Below are positions 1-13,081 of a DNA stretch of 64,000 nucleotides, in pieces. Position 1 is the first letter of the stretch. Each line of letters opens with the position of its first letter. The notes beneath the pieces were generated by a model that saw only the letters and a list, made by a program, of their open reading frames with translations, had not been told where the DNA came from and searched no databases. The position numbers and the translations under genes are program-made. This DNA is from Chrysomallon squamiferum (Eukaryota; Mollusca; Gastropoda; Neomphalida; Peltospiridae). The DNA lies in NCBI GenBank assembly GCA_012295275.1, contig CM022669.1, positions 2,457,640 through 2,521,639 on the forward strand, in the 5' to 3' direction.

Positions 1-3000
1 TGAAATACAACTTATGGGATTTAAAAATAACAACAATTTCAGGTAAGAAAAAAATCATATATTTGATACTTTATCACAATTAGAAATATGTGTTGTAAAT
101 TTTTAACGAAAATTTTGTAATTTTTATTTGTTATTGAAATTTCAAAACGTAATTCACTGTTATTCATAATAAATATCAGTTGTGATTAATAACTGTTTCT
201 GATGTGCTCAGAAAAAGAGAGCGATCATCAAGGTGGCGAATAAAGGTAAAATACCGTTATAAAGAAAGAATACTGGTTAGTTGTTAGAGCGCTTGAGTAA
301 GGCGTGATACGGCTTCAGTTCAGATCCTGACACAGCGACGTCGTCGTTCCTCGTGACACCTGTTTGACTCTGTCCTACCTTCCTACCAGTGAAAGTCTGT
401 CTTGACCTTGCTCAGGTCTTTCATATGCAGTGATCCTGACTGATAGAGAGAGGCTTTGATAACGAGATGCTTACTAATTTGCGACAATCTGCTTTGTCTG
501 TAGTTTGATTTCAAAGTCTTCAAAGCGTGCGATGAAAGGACACGTATTAGCCGTGTTTTGGTTCAAAACTCAGTAATAAAGTGCTTGCTGGGGAGACACT
601 GTCCGCAGGGCCGATTCTCTCTCAGAACACCTGCTGGGCTATTTCCCTTTCCAGCTGGACTCGTGTGATACTCGAGTCAGTCAGAAGGTGTATATGTGCA
701 GAAAAAGTTACCAGTCGGGCGTAGGCAGTCTGCTCTCTTACTGTTTATCTCTCTAACCAGATTATACATAGTGTCATAAAACTGTTAATATTTTTAAATG
801 TTTTGAATGCATCGCTAAAATAAAGCGTTTCACACATTCCCGAATTTCCTTCTTTTTCTGGTTACAGCGGTTAATAAAATAATAATAAAAAGATAAATAA
901 ATAAATTATCATCAACATTATCATCATTAGTAGCAGCAGTAAAGTACTAATAGTAGCTAGTACCAGCAGAAGGAGAATATATAGGAAAGTTTCAATTTAT
1001 AAACAAATTTCTTTCCTTTTTCAAATTAATTTCAGTAATTGCTTCATGGTGGTTATAGTCGTGGGGGTTGTGTTAACCTTTTCTGGGCGATGTTGTCTTG
1101 ATATTAAAATTCTAACTATAATCAACTGTAAAAAATAAATTACAGAGTAACTTCGATGGGTAAAAAAATAAGCCATCAATCTCCTAGAAACAAATTAATA
1201 ACAACTGCAAAACAAACGTTGTCGTAATTTCAAGAAAAACTAATAATTGTTCAACCCTGTTATTTCGTATTGCTCGTTAGACCACGAAAAGAGTATTTTT
1301 ATATCAGTTAAATAGCTCTTTCAGAAATTAGTGTCTTACTGCGGTTCATATTTGTTATAAGTCTGTGTATTGTAAAATGACCACTTCTGGGTAGTGTATA
1401 GGAACAGAGGGAGTTTAACTGGTAGATAAATGTGTGGTTTCGTACATTAATTACGGTAATAGTGGACATGCATAGTCAAGGTTAATTACTACTGATATCT
1501 TGTCTAGACTAAAGATTAACGAGACTAGTTGAGATTGGATCAAGTTAGGTGTATTCGTTCATAATAATGAAAAAACTAGTAATATTTAGTTGGTGTTTCA
1601 GATAATTATTGTTATAAATATTGTTTTCTTCTGTAGTAAAATTTAAAATAAAAGATTGAACAAACAAGCAAATAAACAAACAAATAAAATTTTAAAAAAT
1701 TAATTTAAATAATTAAATAAATAAATATATGAATTAATTAATTAATAAAATAAAATAAAATAAAAATAAATAAATAAATACATTTTTGTCCTGTGATAAT
1801 AAATAAATAAATAAAAATACATTATACCTAGTTTTTCCTCATAACCTTATAAAAACACAACCTCTGAAGGAAGAGTTTAATTAAAAATGTCCCGATCCAG
1901 CTCGTATGTATTACGTGGAAGGATAGGGTATGTACTTTACAAAATAGTACGATTCAATGTTCTGACTCGCGTGTTGGCGAGATCTTAAAAATTAAATTGA
2001 ATTTCCTGTAGTAGCGAAGCGTTCATTTTGTCGATGGTTAAAACATGTACGTAGCGAATGAAGTAAAAGATATAAAGTGCAGTTTCTGTGACCTCTTAAA
2101 CGTGTAATTATATGTTGTTGTTTTTTGTCTGTTAATTGTCGTCCACCTCAGGCTTTTAGAAACATGTTTACAGTCTGTCGTTTAGTTCCTCTGAAAGTCG
2201 TTTCCGTATTTCAGTTTTGTTGATGACGTATTTTATTTACGTTACTGGTTAGAAATACGTTAACAGTATAAATATATCGTGTCTTTAAAAGACGTATTCT
2301 TTAAATTTATATTTTAATTCCGTTTAAAGTAAGACCTCTTTAGATCACATTTTTACGAGAAATAAGTTCATAATTAAAATTTTATTTCACCATCTTCTAT
2401 TTATTTATTTTAAAATGTTGTGTATCTATATACATAAAATTTCAACTTGTTCATAAAAGTTATATAATATTTTCATCAGGAACAGTTATATAATGTTTTA
2501 ATTATTATAATTATTTTAATATATTTATTTAATATTCATTCAGCCTACACTTTGTAAATTATTTATTGATTGATTGATTCTTTTTTGTTAATTCTCTTTT
2601 TTTCTGTCTCTTTTTTTTTTTTTTTTTTTTTATCTGTATAATGTTTAGTTATGTTTTCTGTATTCATCAGATGTAAAAATGCAATCTGGTTTTCAGTCGT
2701 TTTAGTGAAATATTTTAGTTTGATCGGCACTTAGCTAATACTGATCAGTAATCTGCTTAGGTCTGTATTTTAGCTATACGAAATACTTTTTATTCTCTGT
2801 TTTAGAATATTAATAGATGCATGTGGGTAGATGATATTTATTTTAGTAATATTTTCACAACCTCCATTAATATTTTTGTTGAAAGCGACATGTCTTTTAA
2901 AACAGAAAAACAATTAGTCCCATGACTGTTATGTTGTTGTTGAAACTCGTGTCTGTTCAAATTAAAGATTATTCATTACTCCGTCCACAAAAGTAACCAG

Positions 3001-3274
3001 TTATGTCCATGTAACCGTTAGCATCTGTAACCATTGTTCATTTTTACACAAGAAACCATTGTTCATGTTTATACAAGAAATCAATACACTGCAAGTCGTA
3101 TCACCACAACACGAATTTCCAACACTTTACAAAAGAAATCTCAGTCACACGCTTTTTGTATCTTTTTTCTTTCATTTTCATCTTTGTAATTTTGGATTTT
3201 ATTTCTGAATACTTCGTGACATTTCTCTAAAACGTCTCTAATTTGTTTATCTTGTCACGATGTTTAGGAACATT

Positions 3275-3346
<72 letters not shown>

Positions 3347-3603
3347 TTTTTTTTTTACTTTGTTTTATAATTTTCTTCATATTTGTGACATTTGAAAAAC
3401 TCTAAAATTACAAGTTTTATAGAAAATAGAAGATTTATTTATATTTTGAGCAAAATATTTTTCTAGTGTTTTTTTTTGTTGTTTATTTTTATTTTTATTT
3501 TTTTAGTGAGAAATATTATTGTTGTTTTTGGCTGTGATCGTGGTAGTTGCGCTTTTGTTGTTATTATTGTTATTGCCATTATTATCATCATTATTATTAT
3601 TAT

Positions 3604-3646
<43 letters not shown>

Positions 3647-5673
3647 CGTAGTAGTAGTAGTAGTAGAAACAGTAACAGTAGCAGCAGCAACAGTAGTAGT
3701 AGTAGTAGTAGTAGCAGTATTATTATTATTATTATACTTATGTTAATATAAGCTTTTAACTGAAATTTTTACTAAATAAATAAAGTTTTATATATTAAAA
3801 TAAAATATATACGCAAATATTTTCCGAAATAAAATTAAGATACCATATTATAACAGAATGTAAAATATTTTAAAATTTACACTCATTGTATTTAATTCGA
3901 TAAGATTTAGGAAATCTTTATCTATAGCTTTCATCTTTGCAGTATTCTTTTAACCGAATTCCTTTATTACAATACTTTTTTTCTGTTGATTCTGCTAAAG
4001 AATATATTTTTTAAAGATACCAGTCTTTGAAAACGACGTTTTAAATTCATCTTAACTATCTAACACCTTTGCTGGCTTTTTCCAAATGACTCATTTCATT
4101 TACCCAAATCTTATTGCACAGAGTCGTCAGTCTGAAGCCTGCTGTGACAAAAATTAACTGCGTTTGACTTGTGAATAACGAGAATCGTTTCCAAACTAAT
4201 ATCGCTTCCCAACCCCAGTGCTTGCTTTAGCGAGTACAGAACGTTTGGCGTGCCGCTACCCGCAACCTTAGACCCTACGCAAAGAGAAAGGCGATCGTTC
4301 ATTGGTTTAATCAATGCCGCGCACTTTTCTCTATGTGCTCAGCAAACACGCATAAAATAACTTCCAAGCTTGAAGTCAGAGGTGTGATGGCGGTATCACA
4401 TTAACAGATATCTAGATCAAACTATCTTCCATGTCTTGACGCATTGGCAGACCCCATCTATCAACGTTAACAGGCGATTTTACAATTCTTTTAATAATTA
4501 TTTATTATATCTGTGTTTCACATACAAAGGAGATATTTATTATGTCATATTTTGTATCATATATTGTAACTAATTACTTAAATATCACCGTCAAAAAAAT
4601 ACGAATATTCATCAAGAAATACAAAAATGTTACAAGGTCTGAATACACGTATCTAAAAAGAAAAACATTTCCTAAAAAAAAGTCTTCTACTTCAAAATGC
4701 TGCCAAAAACAATAAGATGGAAATATAAAATCCAGTGTTGCGTCAGTAGGCTACATACTTCTTTAAGACTATTTTATAAAAATGATGTCTTGGATGATTA
4801 GGAATACTCACGCTATCGGGTTTACTTGATTGCTTACGATTCTTTTTAACATTATTTTCCACTTTTATTTCTTATATCTAATTATATCTAAACCATTTTT
4901 ATTTTTAACTGTCTATATCTGTCACATGAATTTTAATTTGGCTCATTTGATGGTTGTCGGCAGTGAACGACCAGTCCAGCGTGGGCGGCCTATCGAAATC
5001 TTTCTTTGGAAACATGCAAGTGACTTCATCTTTCTACACGAAGAATGAAGTTTCTAATGGTTTTATACCATTTTCAGAAGGGAAGATATATAGATAACAA
5101 CATCATTTTAAAACACACACAAATTTGTAAATTAAATATTTTCATTTATATGTAAAATATCAGACAACGATGGTTTATGAAATGATATAAATTGAAAGAA
5201 AATTGAAAAAAAAAAAATTAGTTATGCATGTAACAATTATGTAGATATATGTCAGTTAGAAAATTACGGTCTTTTATCTAAATAAATTATTATATCTACT
5301 GCTTTCTATTTCTCTGCCAATTTCTCCAAGGAAATCATTCATGCAGAAAATTCCCCAGTGTTTTATTAGTCGTTTAATGATACACGAATTAGAAACTAAG
5401 CCAAGAGATATAATTATATTTGTTTATAGCCTCTGTCTACTCAGTTACTATATTATACATAAGTGTAAAACATGAGAAGATGCACAACTAAACGACACGA
5501 TACAATAAATACTTAGGTATACGATATTAGAACGAGACCATGCCACATCATGAATATCATACATGTGTTATAATTATATGATATATCAGTTGATATGGCA
5601 TGTCATAAAATGAGATGACATCACTGTTTTAACATAAAATGTTATAAATTCATTTATGTGATATGTCGGTCTA

Positions 5674-5704
<31 letters not shown>

Positions 5705-5792
5705 TTATATATTTATATGCATATACATATACATTATTTATATACATACACACATACATATCTATCTGTCATCTACCATCTATTTATCTGTA

Positions 5793-5839
<47 letters not shown>

Positions 5840-8551
5840 GTCTGATCTGTACTTTTTATCTGTCTATATAAGACATAACAATTATGATGATGTATTTTGT
5901 GCCGTATGGATTTGGTATGATGTCGTATCATTACTAGATAATTATGTCCGTGAAGAATTAGAAAATCATATGAAAACATAATTCAGATATAATGAAATGC
6001 ATGCTCACTAAACGGCAGGGTGTGGCACTCTGTGGCACTGGGTTGCACGGTACTGCTGGCAGTGGTCTGGCAGAACATTGCATTTACACAGCACGGAACT
6101 TACAGTACGATATTATCACTGTCTAGGGAACACTGAAAAGCCGAATATCACTTATTACTGTTAATTAACCCACGATGCACACTAAAAGTTTACTTATGTC
6201 TTGTCTCTCTTGAAGCAGTTGTACCAAACACATCACCAGGGAAACTAAGAATGCTAATAACATCGATTGCTTGTTAGTTACGTCACATTCATATCAGAAT
6301 CGACTTGGAACGTTTCTGGAGTGGACATTTATAAATGGTAGAATCCCGCGTGAACCGGCAACGACTGAATTATCCTACATCATCCCAGCAATCGGCCAGG
6401 GATTTAATACACGGAGATACAAACACGGATAAAATTCATATCGTCGCCCCGTGACCTGTCTCTCGTATATTACATCTGCGATTTGTGAAAGAACAAAGCT
6501 CACATCTTTTCGTTAAAAAACCAAACATAACATTTTCAATGCTTAGATCGTTTTGATCATTATTCAGAATGTTTTATTTATTTTCGTTTTCAGAAATTAG
6601 GAAGGATATATAACAAAGTTGTGGTGCTAGATAAATTAATGAATTTAAAACCATAATAACAGAAAGATGATTTATAACAAAAAAAAACATGTTTTTAGTT
6701 TTTCAAAGAGCTACAAAAACAAACAAACAAAAAAAAAAAAAAGAAAAAAAACCCCACCAAAACAAACAAGAAAAAGTTTATTTTTAAAAAATTTATCTTG
6801 AATTCTTTAAAGCATTGATTAGAACGTTTTTCTAGCATTGATATGATGTGATAGGATATGATAGGATATCACATTAAATAATATAAGATATGATTTGCTG
6901 ATGTGGTATTATACAAGATATAAGGTAAGTGTTATTAGATTATAAGATGTAATGTGATGTGTTGCACGTTACCTGTGGTGTTTGTAATCAGGTTTCTCTG
7001 TGTAATATAATTCATCCCAACTGTCTGATCAAACTCATTGTCATTCTGAAGACTGAAGATAACAGATCAAATAAATATTTAGTGATATTATCTGTTGAAT
7101 CGTTTAATAGTTTGCATTTATTTATTTATTTATTTATTTTTATTTTATTTTATTTTATTTTATTTTCAAAAATATGATTTACATTGTATTTCTTTTGAAA
7201 TGTATGAGGATGAAATAAAAAAACTTATATACCAAAATCTTTAGTGTGTCATCACAGGACTTGCTTTCTACGTCTGATAATTCACACTTTGAAAACAAAC
7301 ACGCAGCAAATAATATAACTAACTACAGAAATACACCGACTTGGCACAAATGACATCGACTATACATATTAGGATTTTATAGGTTTCTGTATTACATCTA
7401 TCGCTGAAGAATTATGGAAGAATCTGAAGTATCGAAAAGAAAATAGCGAGAGTAATGGAATGCTAATACTGAAGATAAAACAAATAATGATTTAAAGCAG
7501 AGAATATGACGTATTTGAATGTCGCGTTAATTAGAGCAAACAAGAGCTTCATTCCATAGCCCTGATGTACACAATGACATATCTGTCAAAAATTTAATTT
7601 GAAAGAATACGGAAATGTACAATTAGTGCTGTAATTTGAACGTATCGGAAACTGGTTTCAGATATGTTTGATTGGTACGAATCGCTTACAGATAATTTAA
7701 CACATTAAAATTGAAACCGTTAATGATGAATACAACACGATTAGCACATGTTCGCTCTGTAAACATGTTCACGTATTCGTGATCAATATCCTTTTCAAAA
7801 ACTAACTAAATAGCTATCGATATTCTTAAGAAAAATGAACGAGAATCCAGGGTGTCAGATTCATCCAAACACTCTCGACAGACCGTGCCACTATAACTCC
7901 TGAGGGAAAACTTTCCTTGGTATTGGTGTGGCATTTGTGGTCAGATGTCTCGTATCGTTAGCCGCACATCCTGCGATAAAGAGCGCTTAACATTCTGTCT
8001 GCCCAAACTAACGAGTTATAAAAAGACAATTTGTTTTAATCAAGTCTGTCTTGTCCCAAAAGCGTGGCATAAAACAGATACAAAACGGTTGCCTTAATGC
8101 CATCAGTAATCATTGTAAAATAGCCGTTGTGTTTAATTTTCACTATTTCGAGGAGCAAAGCGATGATAAAACAGTAAACATTCCAATAGAAGCGCGCATT
8201 TGTTAGTTAAAACCTTATAGCCACTGAGATATCCATTTAGTTTAAAATTCGACTAACAATAATCTTTAAAGTAATATAAAAAATATAATATTTAAATAAA
8301 ATAGACATATAGGAAAGCTAAGAAATTATTGATGTTTTTGGTTTGTATTACAGTGATTGTACATTTATTTATTTATTTATTTAATTTAAATAATAATATA
8401 GTTGTCAAAAGTTTTAATCAACTTTTGATTTAAAAAATCCACTATTTTACAGAGATTATTAATGATATACTGTAAGCTCTTTAGCTGAGTATTTACGGTA
8501 TGCAAATAAACTGATACAGCCTCTTTACTCAGTCGGTCACCTGCTAACGAA
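1..8551. other. No gene supported; AT-rich with simple repeats
   Basis: No splice-bounded exon with recognisable protein was found on either strand. Contents are (TTA)n at 3279-3342, a TTA/AGT compound tract at 3578-3735, (TATC)n at 5674-5837, TTTA and TTTTA tracts near 1690-1800 and 7120-7165, and the possible SINE near 272-345. If the first Ig exon is further upstream, this is intron. Confidence 0.6.
272..345 (+). mobile_element. Possible tRNA-derived SINE head
   Basis: ttagttgttagagcgctt (277-294) resembles a tRNA A box with its flank, and cagttcagatcctgac (316-331) resembles a B box at tRNA-like spacing. The following 100 bases could be the SINE body. No target duplication or second copy was found in the window. 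Confidence 0.35.
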
Positions 8552-8594
8552 ATGAAGAATATGGCGGCAGCCTTTTCTATTATTTTTTCGTCCA
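8552..8594 (+). CDS. Candidate first coding exon of the Ig gene (signal peptide)
   Basis: This is a tentative call. ATG at 8552 opens MKNMAAAFSIIFSS and reaches A|GTGAGC at 8594/8595 in phase 1, exactly the phase that exon A needs. The join would read IIFSS, then SSVILEP. The hydrophobic core is short (about nine residues) for a signal peptide. Upstream lie an octamer ATGCAAAT (8500-8507) and an initiator-like TCAGTC (8529-8534). The true first exon may instead lie outside the window. Confidence 0.22.
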
Positions 8595-8789
8595 GTGAGC
8601 GACTGACAACAGATTATGACTTTTATGTTTGTTTAGGGTCAGATATTGTGACATACAAATATCTGTTATTGAAATTAGCCAAGAATTCAGTTCGTTCCAG
8701 CGTGTTCCAGGCGTCAAAAAAAAACAAGCGATGTTATTTCCAATAACAAAGTCTGTTATGTCGAATATAACTCAAACAACAGAAGTGAT

Positions 8790-9003
<214 letters not shown>

Positions 9004-10315
9004 TAGGGTTTATAAGCTTTATACAAATCTGGCGTATTTTTCTAACGATTTGCTCGTGCATGTACGTAATGACAAAAACTGTCCCCATCTGGGATCTAAG
9101 ATAAATAATTGTCCCCCTGTTTTGACAGTGACAGAGTACAAACTTCAGATCACGCTGTTGGTAGGACTAATCCGCGGGGCACCCTCTCGCGATAACAGTC
9201 TAATGTGGCAGTTTGTATTTCCATAAAACAAGCAAATTTAATGTCGCTGTATAATTACTGAGTTTTATCTCCGATTCATTCCTACAAATAGACGCCACCG
9301 TTTCGTGGATGTTTTTTCTCCGAGCTGCGGCATGTGTTTCGTGTTCTGAAATAAATGATGACGTCTGCAAAAGACGTTTGAATTGCTAGATTATTAATAG
9401 CTGTCATACGTCTGATAATTTGCAATACGTTGTTGTCTGGGATGATTTGTGTTGGTGGATGTACATCTGTATCTTAGACTCTATGCTGTTATTTATTTTA
9501 TTTTCTAATTGTATATATAGATTTCTTTTATTCATTCATTCAATTATTCAGTTATTCATTTTACTTCATTGTATTCTATTTGTATATTTTATTTATTTAT
9601 TTTAGTACTTATTTATTTAGTTAGTTATTTAATAACTAAATGATTAATAAATTAATAGTAGATTCGAAAAGACACTTATTTTATTTTATTTTGTAACAAA
9701 TGTTGCTAGAAAGCTGCTGCTGGGCACTTCGTGGTTTACTCTTCTCAGTTACAGTGCACACTTCCCTCAGAGACTGAGTATAAGACATTAATTAAATATT
9801 CATTTCCTATAATCATTCGAATAAAGCTATATCTGATAGGTATACTATTATACTGAAACTGACCTCAACCTTTCGAGCGTTGAAACGAAACATCACAACA
9901 ATTTTGTAAGACAGAGAGTGCAATGGAAACGTGTGAAATGAAATTAAAGAAAGAAAAAAACACAGAGAAGAGACAAACCGATCACGAACCTTTGAGCCGC
10001 TGGGTCTGACCTAACACCAGTTGTCAGTTCTGATTGGTCCGCTCTCTCTTGACAAGCCACTTGTAACCTCTCGCGAGAAATCAACTTTCTCTGAAGAAAG
10101 ACATGTTGTCAATTACTGCTTTTGTCTTAACGTTAACGTAATCATATCCTTTCAAAACATATTCTTTCTTATTAATTATTGCTTTCCCCACAGGCATTTT
10201 CGAATACGATATTTACTCCTAAAAAATTAATAATTTCTTCTCAGGAATAATGAAATTATAGTCATTTTCATATTATGGAAATTACTAGCTAGATTTTGTG
10301 TGTCCATTTTAAATA

Positions 10316-10335
10316 TTCTTCTTCTTCTTCTTCTT

Positions 10336-10403
<68 letters not shown>
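10316..10403. repeat. (TTC)n(TTA)n compound microsatellite
   Basis: A perfect TTC run passes directly into a TTA run, about 190 bases before Ig exon A. Confidence 0.97.
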
Positions 10404-10405
<2 letters not shown>

Positions 10406-10591
10406 CGTACATGATGCTTTTTAATTATTATTATTTATAAAAATTCTCATTTAATATAAGAGCTTCAAAAATGCACACATACACAGACACTCACAAACAC
10501 ATACGTTTTTGCACACAGTATAAACAAAATTCATGTATAAACTGTTGTCGATGGTGGTGCTATCTAATGACTCAAGTGTGTTTATTTACAG

Positions 10592-10701
10592 GTAGCGTTA
10601 TTCTGGAACCCACGTTCGACGTGCCTGTGGTGAACGTCACAGTAAAGGAGAGTGCGACTGCCATTCTACCTTGTTCAGTGAAATATCTTGGTCAGCACCA
10701 G
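10592..10701 (+). CDS. Ig gene exon A: mature N-terminus and first half of Ig1
   Basis: The acceptor tttatttacag and the donor CAG|GTAACA bound this 110-base exon. It opens with the last two bases of a split codon (phase 1) and closes in phase 0. It encodes the start of Ig1, including N-V-T (a glycosylation sequon) and the B-strand cysteine in AILPCSV. The lack of an upstream Met and signal peptide shows that at least one earlier exon exists. Confidence 0.87.
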
Positions 10702-13041
10702 GTAACACAACACGTACATTCACAGACTCTCTGCCTGCAGCAAGAATGAGATTTTTATAGTCAGTATTTCTGTAAGCAGTCAGGAAGTTTGCGTGTAGTA
10801 ACTTCAGCCTTATAGCAACCGTAATTATAAATGTTCTCAAACGTGCAATGTCTATTTTTAAAGACTTTCTCAAATATGTAGTTTTCTTATCTACGTTTTC
10901 AAAAAGATAATATGTTATTTTAGATACAAACACAAAACACCAAAACATTCATTTACATTCGGAGGAGATAATGGGTTATCTTACATACGTAATAAAACGG
11001 ACACTACGTTATCTTAGTTCTCAGACAGAATCTATCTTACCTGCTAAAAGAAATAACCCGTCATCTTATAACTGTGTACTCCTAGATTATCTTATATATA
11101 TATATACATGCTCAGTATGTTACATTATACACGCATTCAAATAGGATACGTTAATTTACATCAGTACGTTATCTTGTAAACGTACAGTAGAAGTACGTGA
11201 TTTTATTTTACCTATAGTCATACAGATAACATGTTATCGTACAAACAGACAACACGTTCTCATACATATGCAGAGAAACGGACAACATCATTTTGTATAC
11301 GTCTCTCCTATGACAATACGTTATGGTACAGACAGTATTATTATAAGCACCCTTACAGACAATCGGTTATTTTCCACAGGTGCTCAGACGCTTAGCGTAT
11401 TATGTCACATAGGTATTGATCATACAATACGTTATCTTATACAGATGCCCAAACACACAGACACATCTTAAAACCGCACACAACGCGTTATCGTAGATAC
11501 GTACTGAACGTAATAATACATGACATTAATTTGTCATACAAGTAAAATATCATATTTTGTGCTTATTCAAACCATACCTTGTCTTACGTATTCAGAGAGA
11601 TAGTATGTACCATTTTTGAAACAAAGGAGAACATTGGCTTTATTCTACATAAAATAATATCATTTAGAAGATCGCTAAGGACATTTCCATGCTAATGTAT
11701 TTTTTTTTAAATTATCAAACAGGAATGATTTTCTAGTAGATTTTTTTCATAAAACTGTGAGCTCATATCACATTACAAACAAAAGTGGTTGATATAGTAG
11801 TCTGCGTAAGTTACAGTTTTTATAAAAATGTTTTTTTGACCAGAAGCGGTAAAGATGGAGGTTTGTGTTTAAATGAGACTCGTGTTGTGTGTATTATGTG
11901 AAATACGATGGGTTTGTATAAAAAGACACACCGTTGGCTATGATGCGACTGTTCTATCACACACGTACATGTGCTGGCATATCTGATTACCAGTCTACTA
12001 TCCATCTGTTATATCCACGATTTATTCCCGTTCTTCTTAAACGTAAATATCGTTGATCTTTGAATTTAAATTTAATATTTGGTGATCATGTGTAGTCCGT
12101 CATACATGCAGAAAGGCAAACATAAATTTATATGTGAATTTACAAATTATGTATGTTGTATAATATATATGTATTAAGGTGAGAAAAGGTTTTATGGATA
12201 AATGAGTGAATGAATGATTGAATATTTGTTTAACGAAATTTCAAAAGATTTTAATTTTAATATATTTTTGGTTTTGTTATTGGGGGATAGCAATGATAAG
12301 ACAGAATAATCTCACTAAGGCCTTGTATATCCACTAGCAATAAAGGATAATGTTAAATTTACTTGCTGGATGCAACGAGACCAGAGTCACTGATATATAC
12401 ATGTTTTGACTTACTTATGGTTTTGAAGAACAGTATCTCTATGGACATATTTATTTACTTCTTGAACTAGTCGGCTTCAAAACACGCAGAGATCTGTAAA
12501 GAAGTACAGTGTGGCACCGTACCGATTGTTCTGTGTCTGCTGCTGTCTGTGGAAGAACAGACACAAAAGAAATATCGATACAGTATTGTGTAGGCTTTGT
12601 GGCAGGAAGTGCTGCTGATCCACTCAGTAACCTGTTCAGGATATTGGAATAGGCTAATGGACAGGTCATTAATAAACGACTTTTCAGTTATTGGAAAAGA
12701 AGATATTGTTTCTCTAAATCATGGTGAACATGGATATGTCACCGGGAGCTGTATAATGACAGGGAAAATTTAGAAAAACAAATACAGGAAAATATAATGA
12801 ACTTTATACATCAAGCAAAAGACATATGCAAGATGTTTTACAGTACACACATTTACATACGTACAGAATATACCAGCCTCGATAATCCTGGAAATCTGAT
12901 TTTAAACGTTTTTAAAAATAATAATAATAAATACAAAATATTACCATAACATAAAAACATTTCTTAAAAGATTACATTTCACTAATAAAAATTGTACATA
13001 CAAAAGAGGTATGATCAATTTTATGGCTTTTTTAAAATTAG

Positions 13042-13081
<40 letters not shown>

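Noticed and set aside
4111-4314. 67-codon minus-strand frame
   Set aside because: Isolated, no recognisable domain, no supporting splice or promoter signals.
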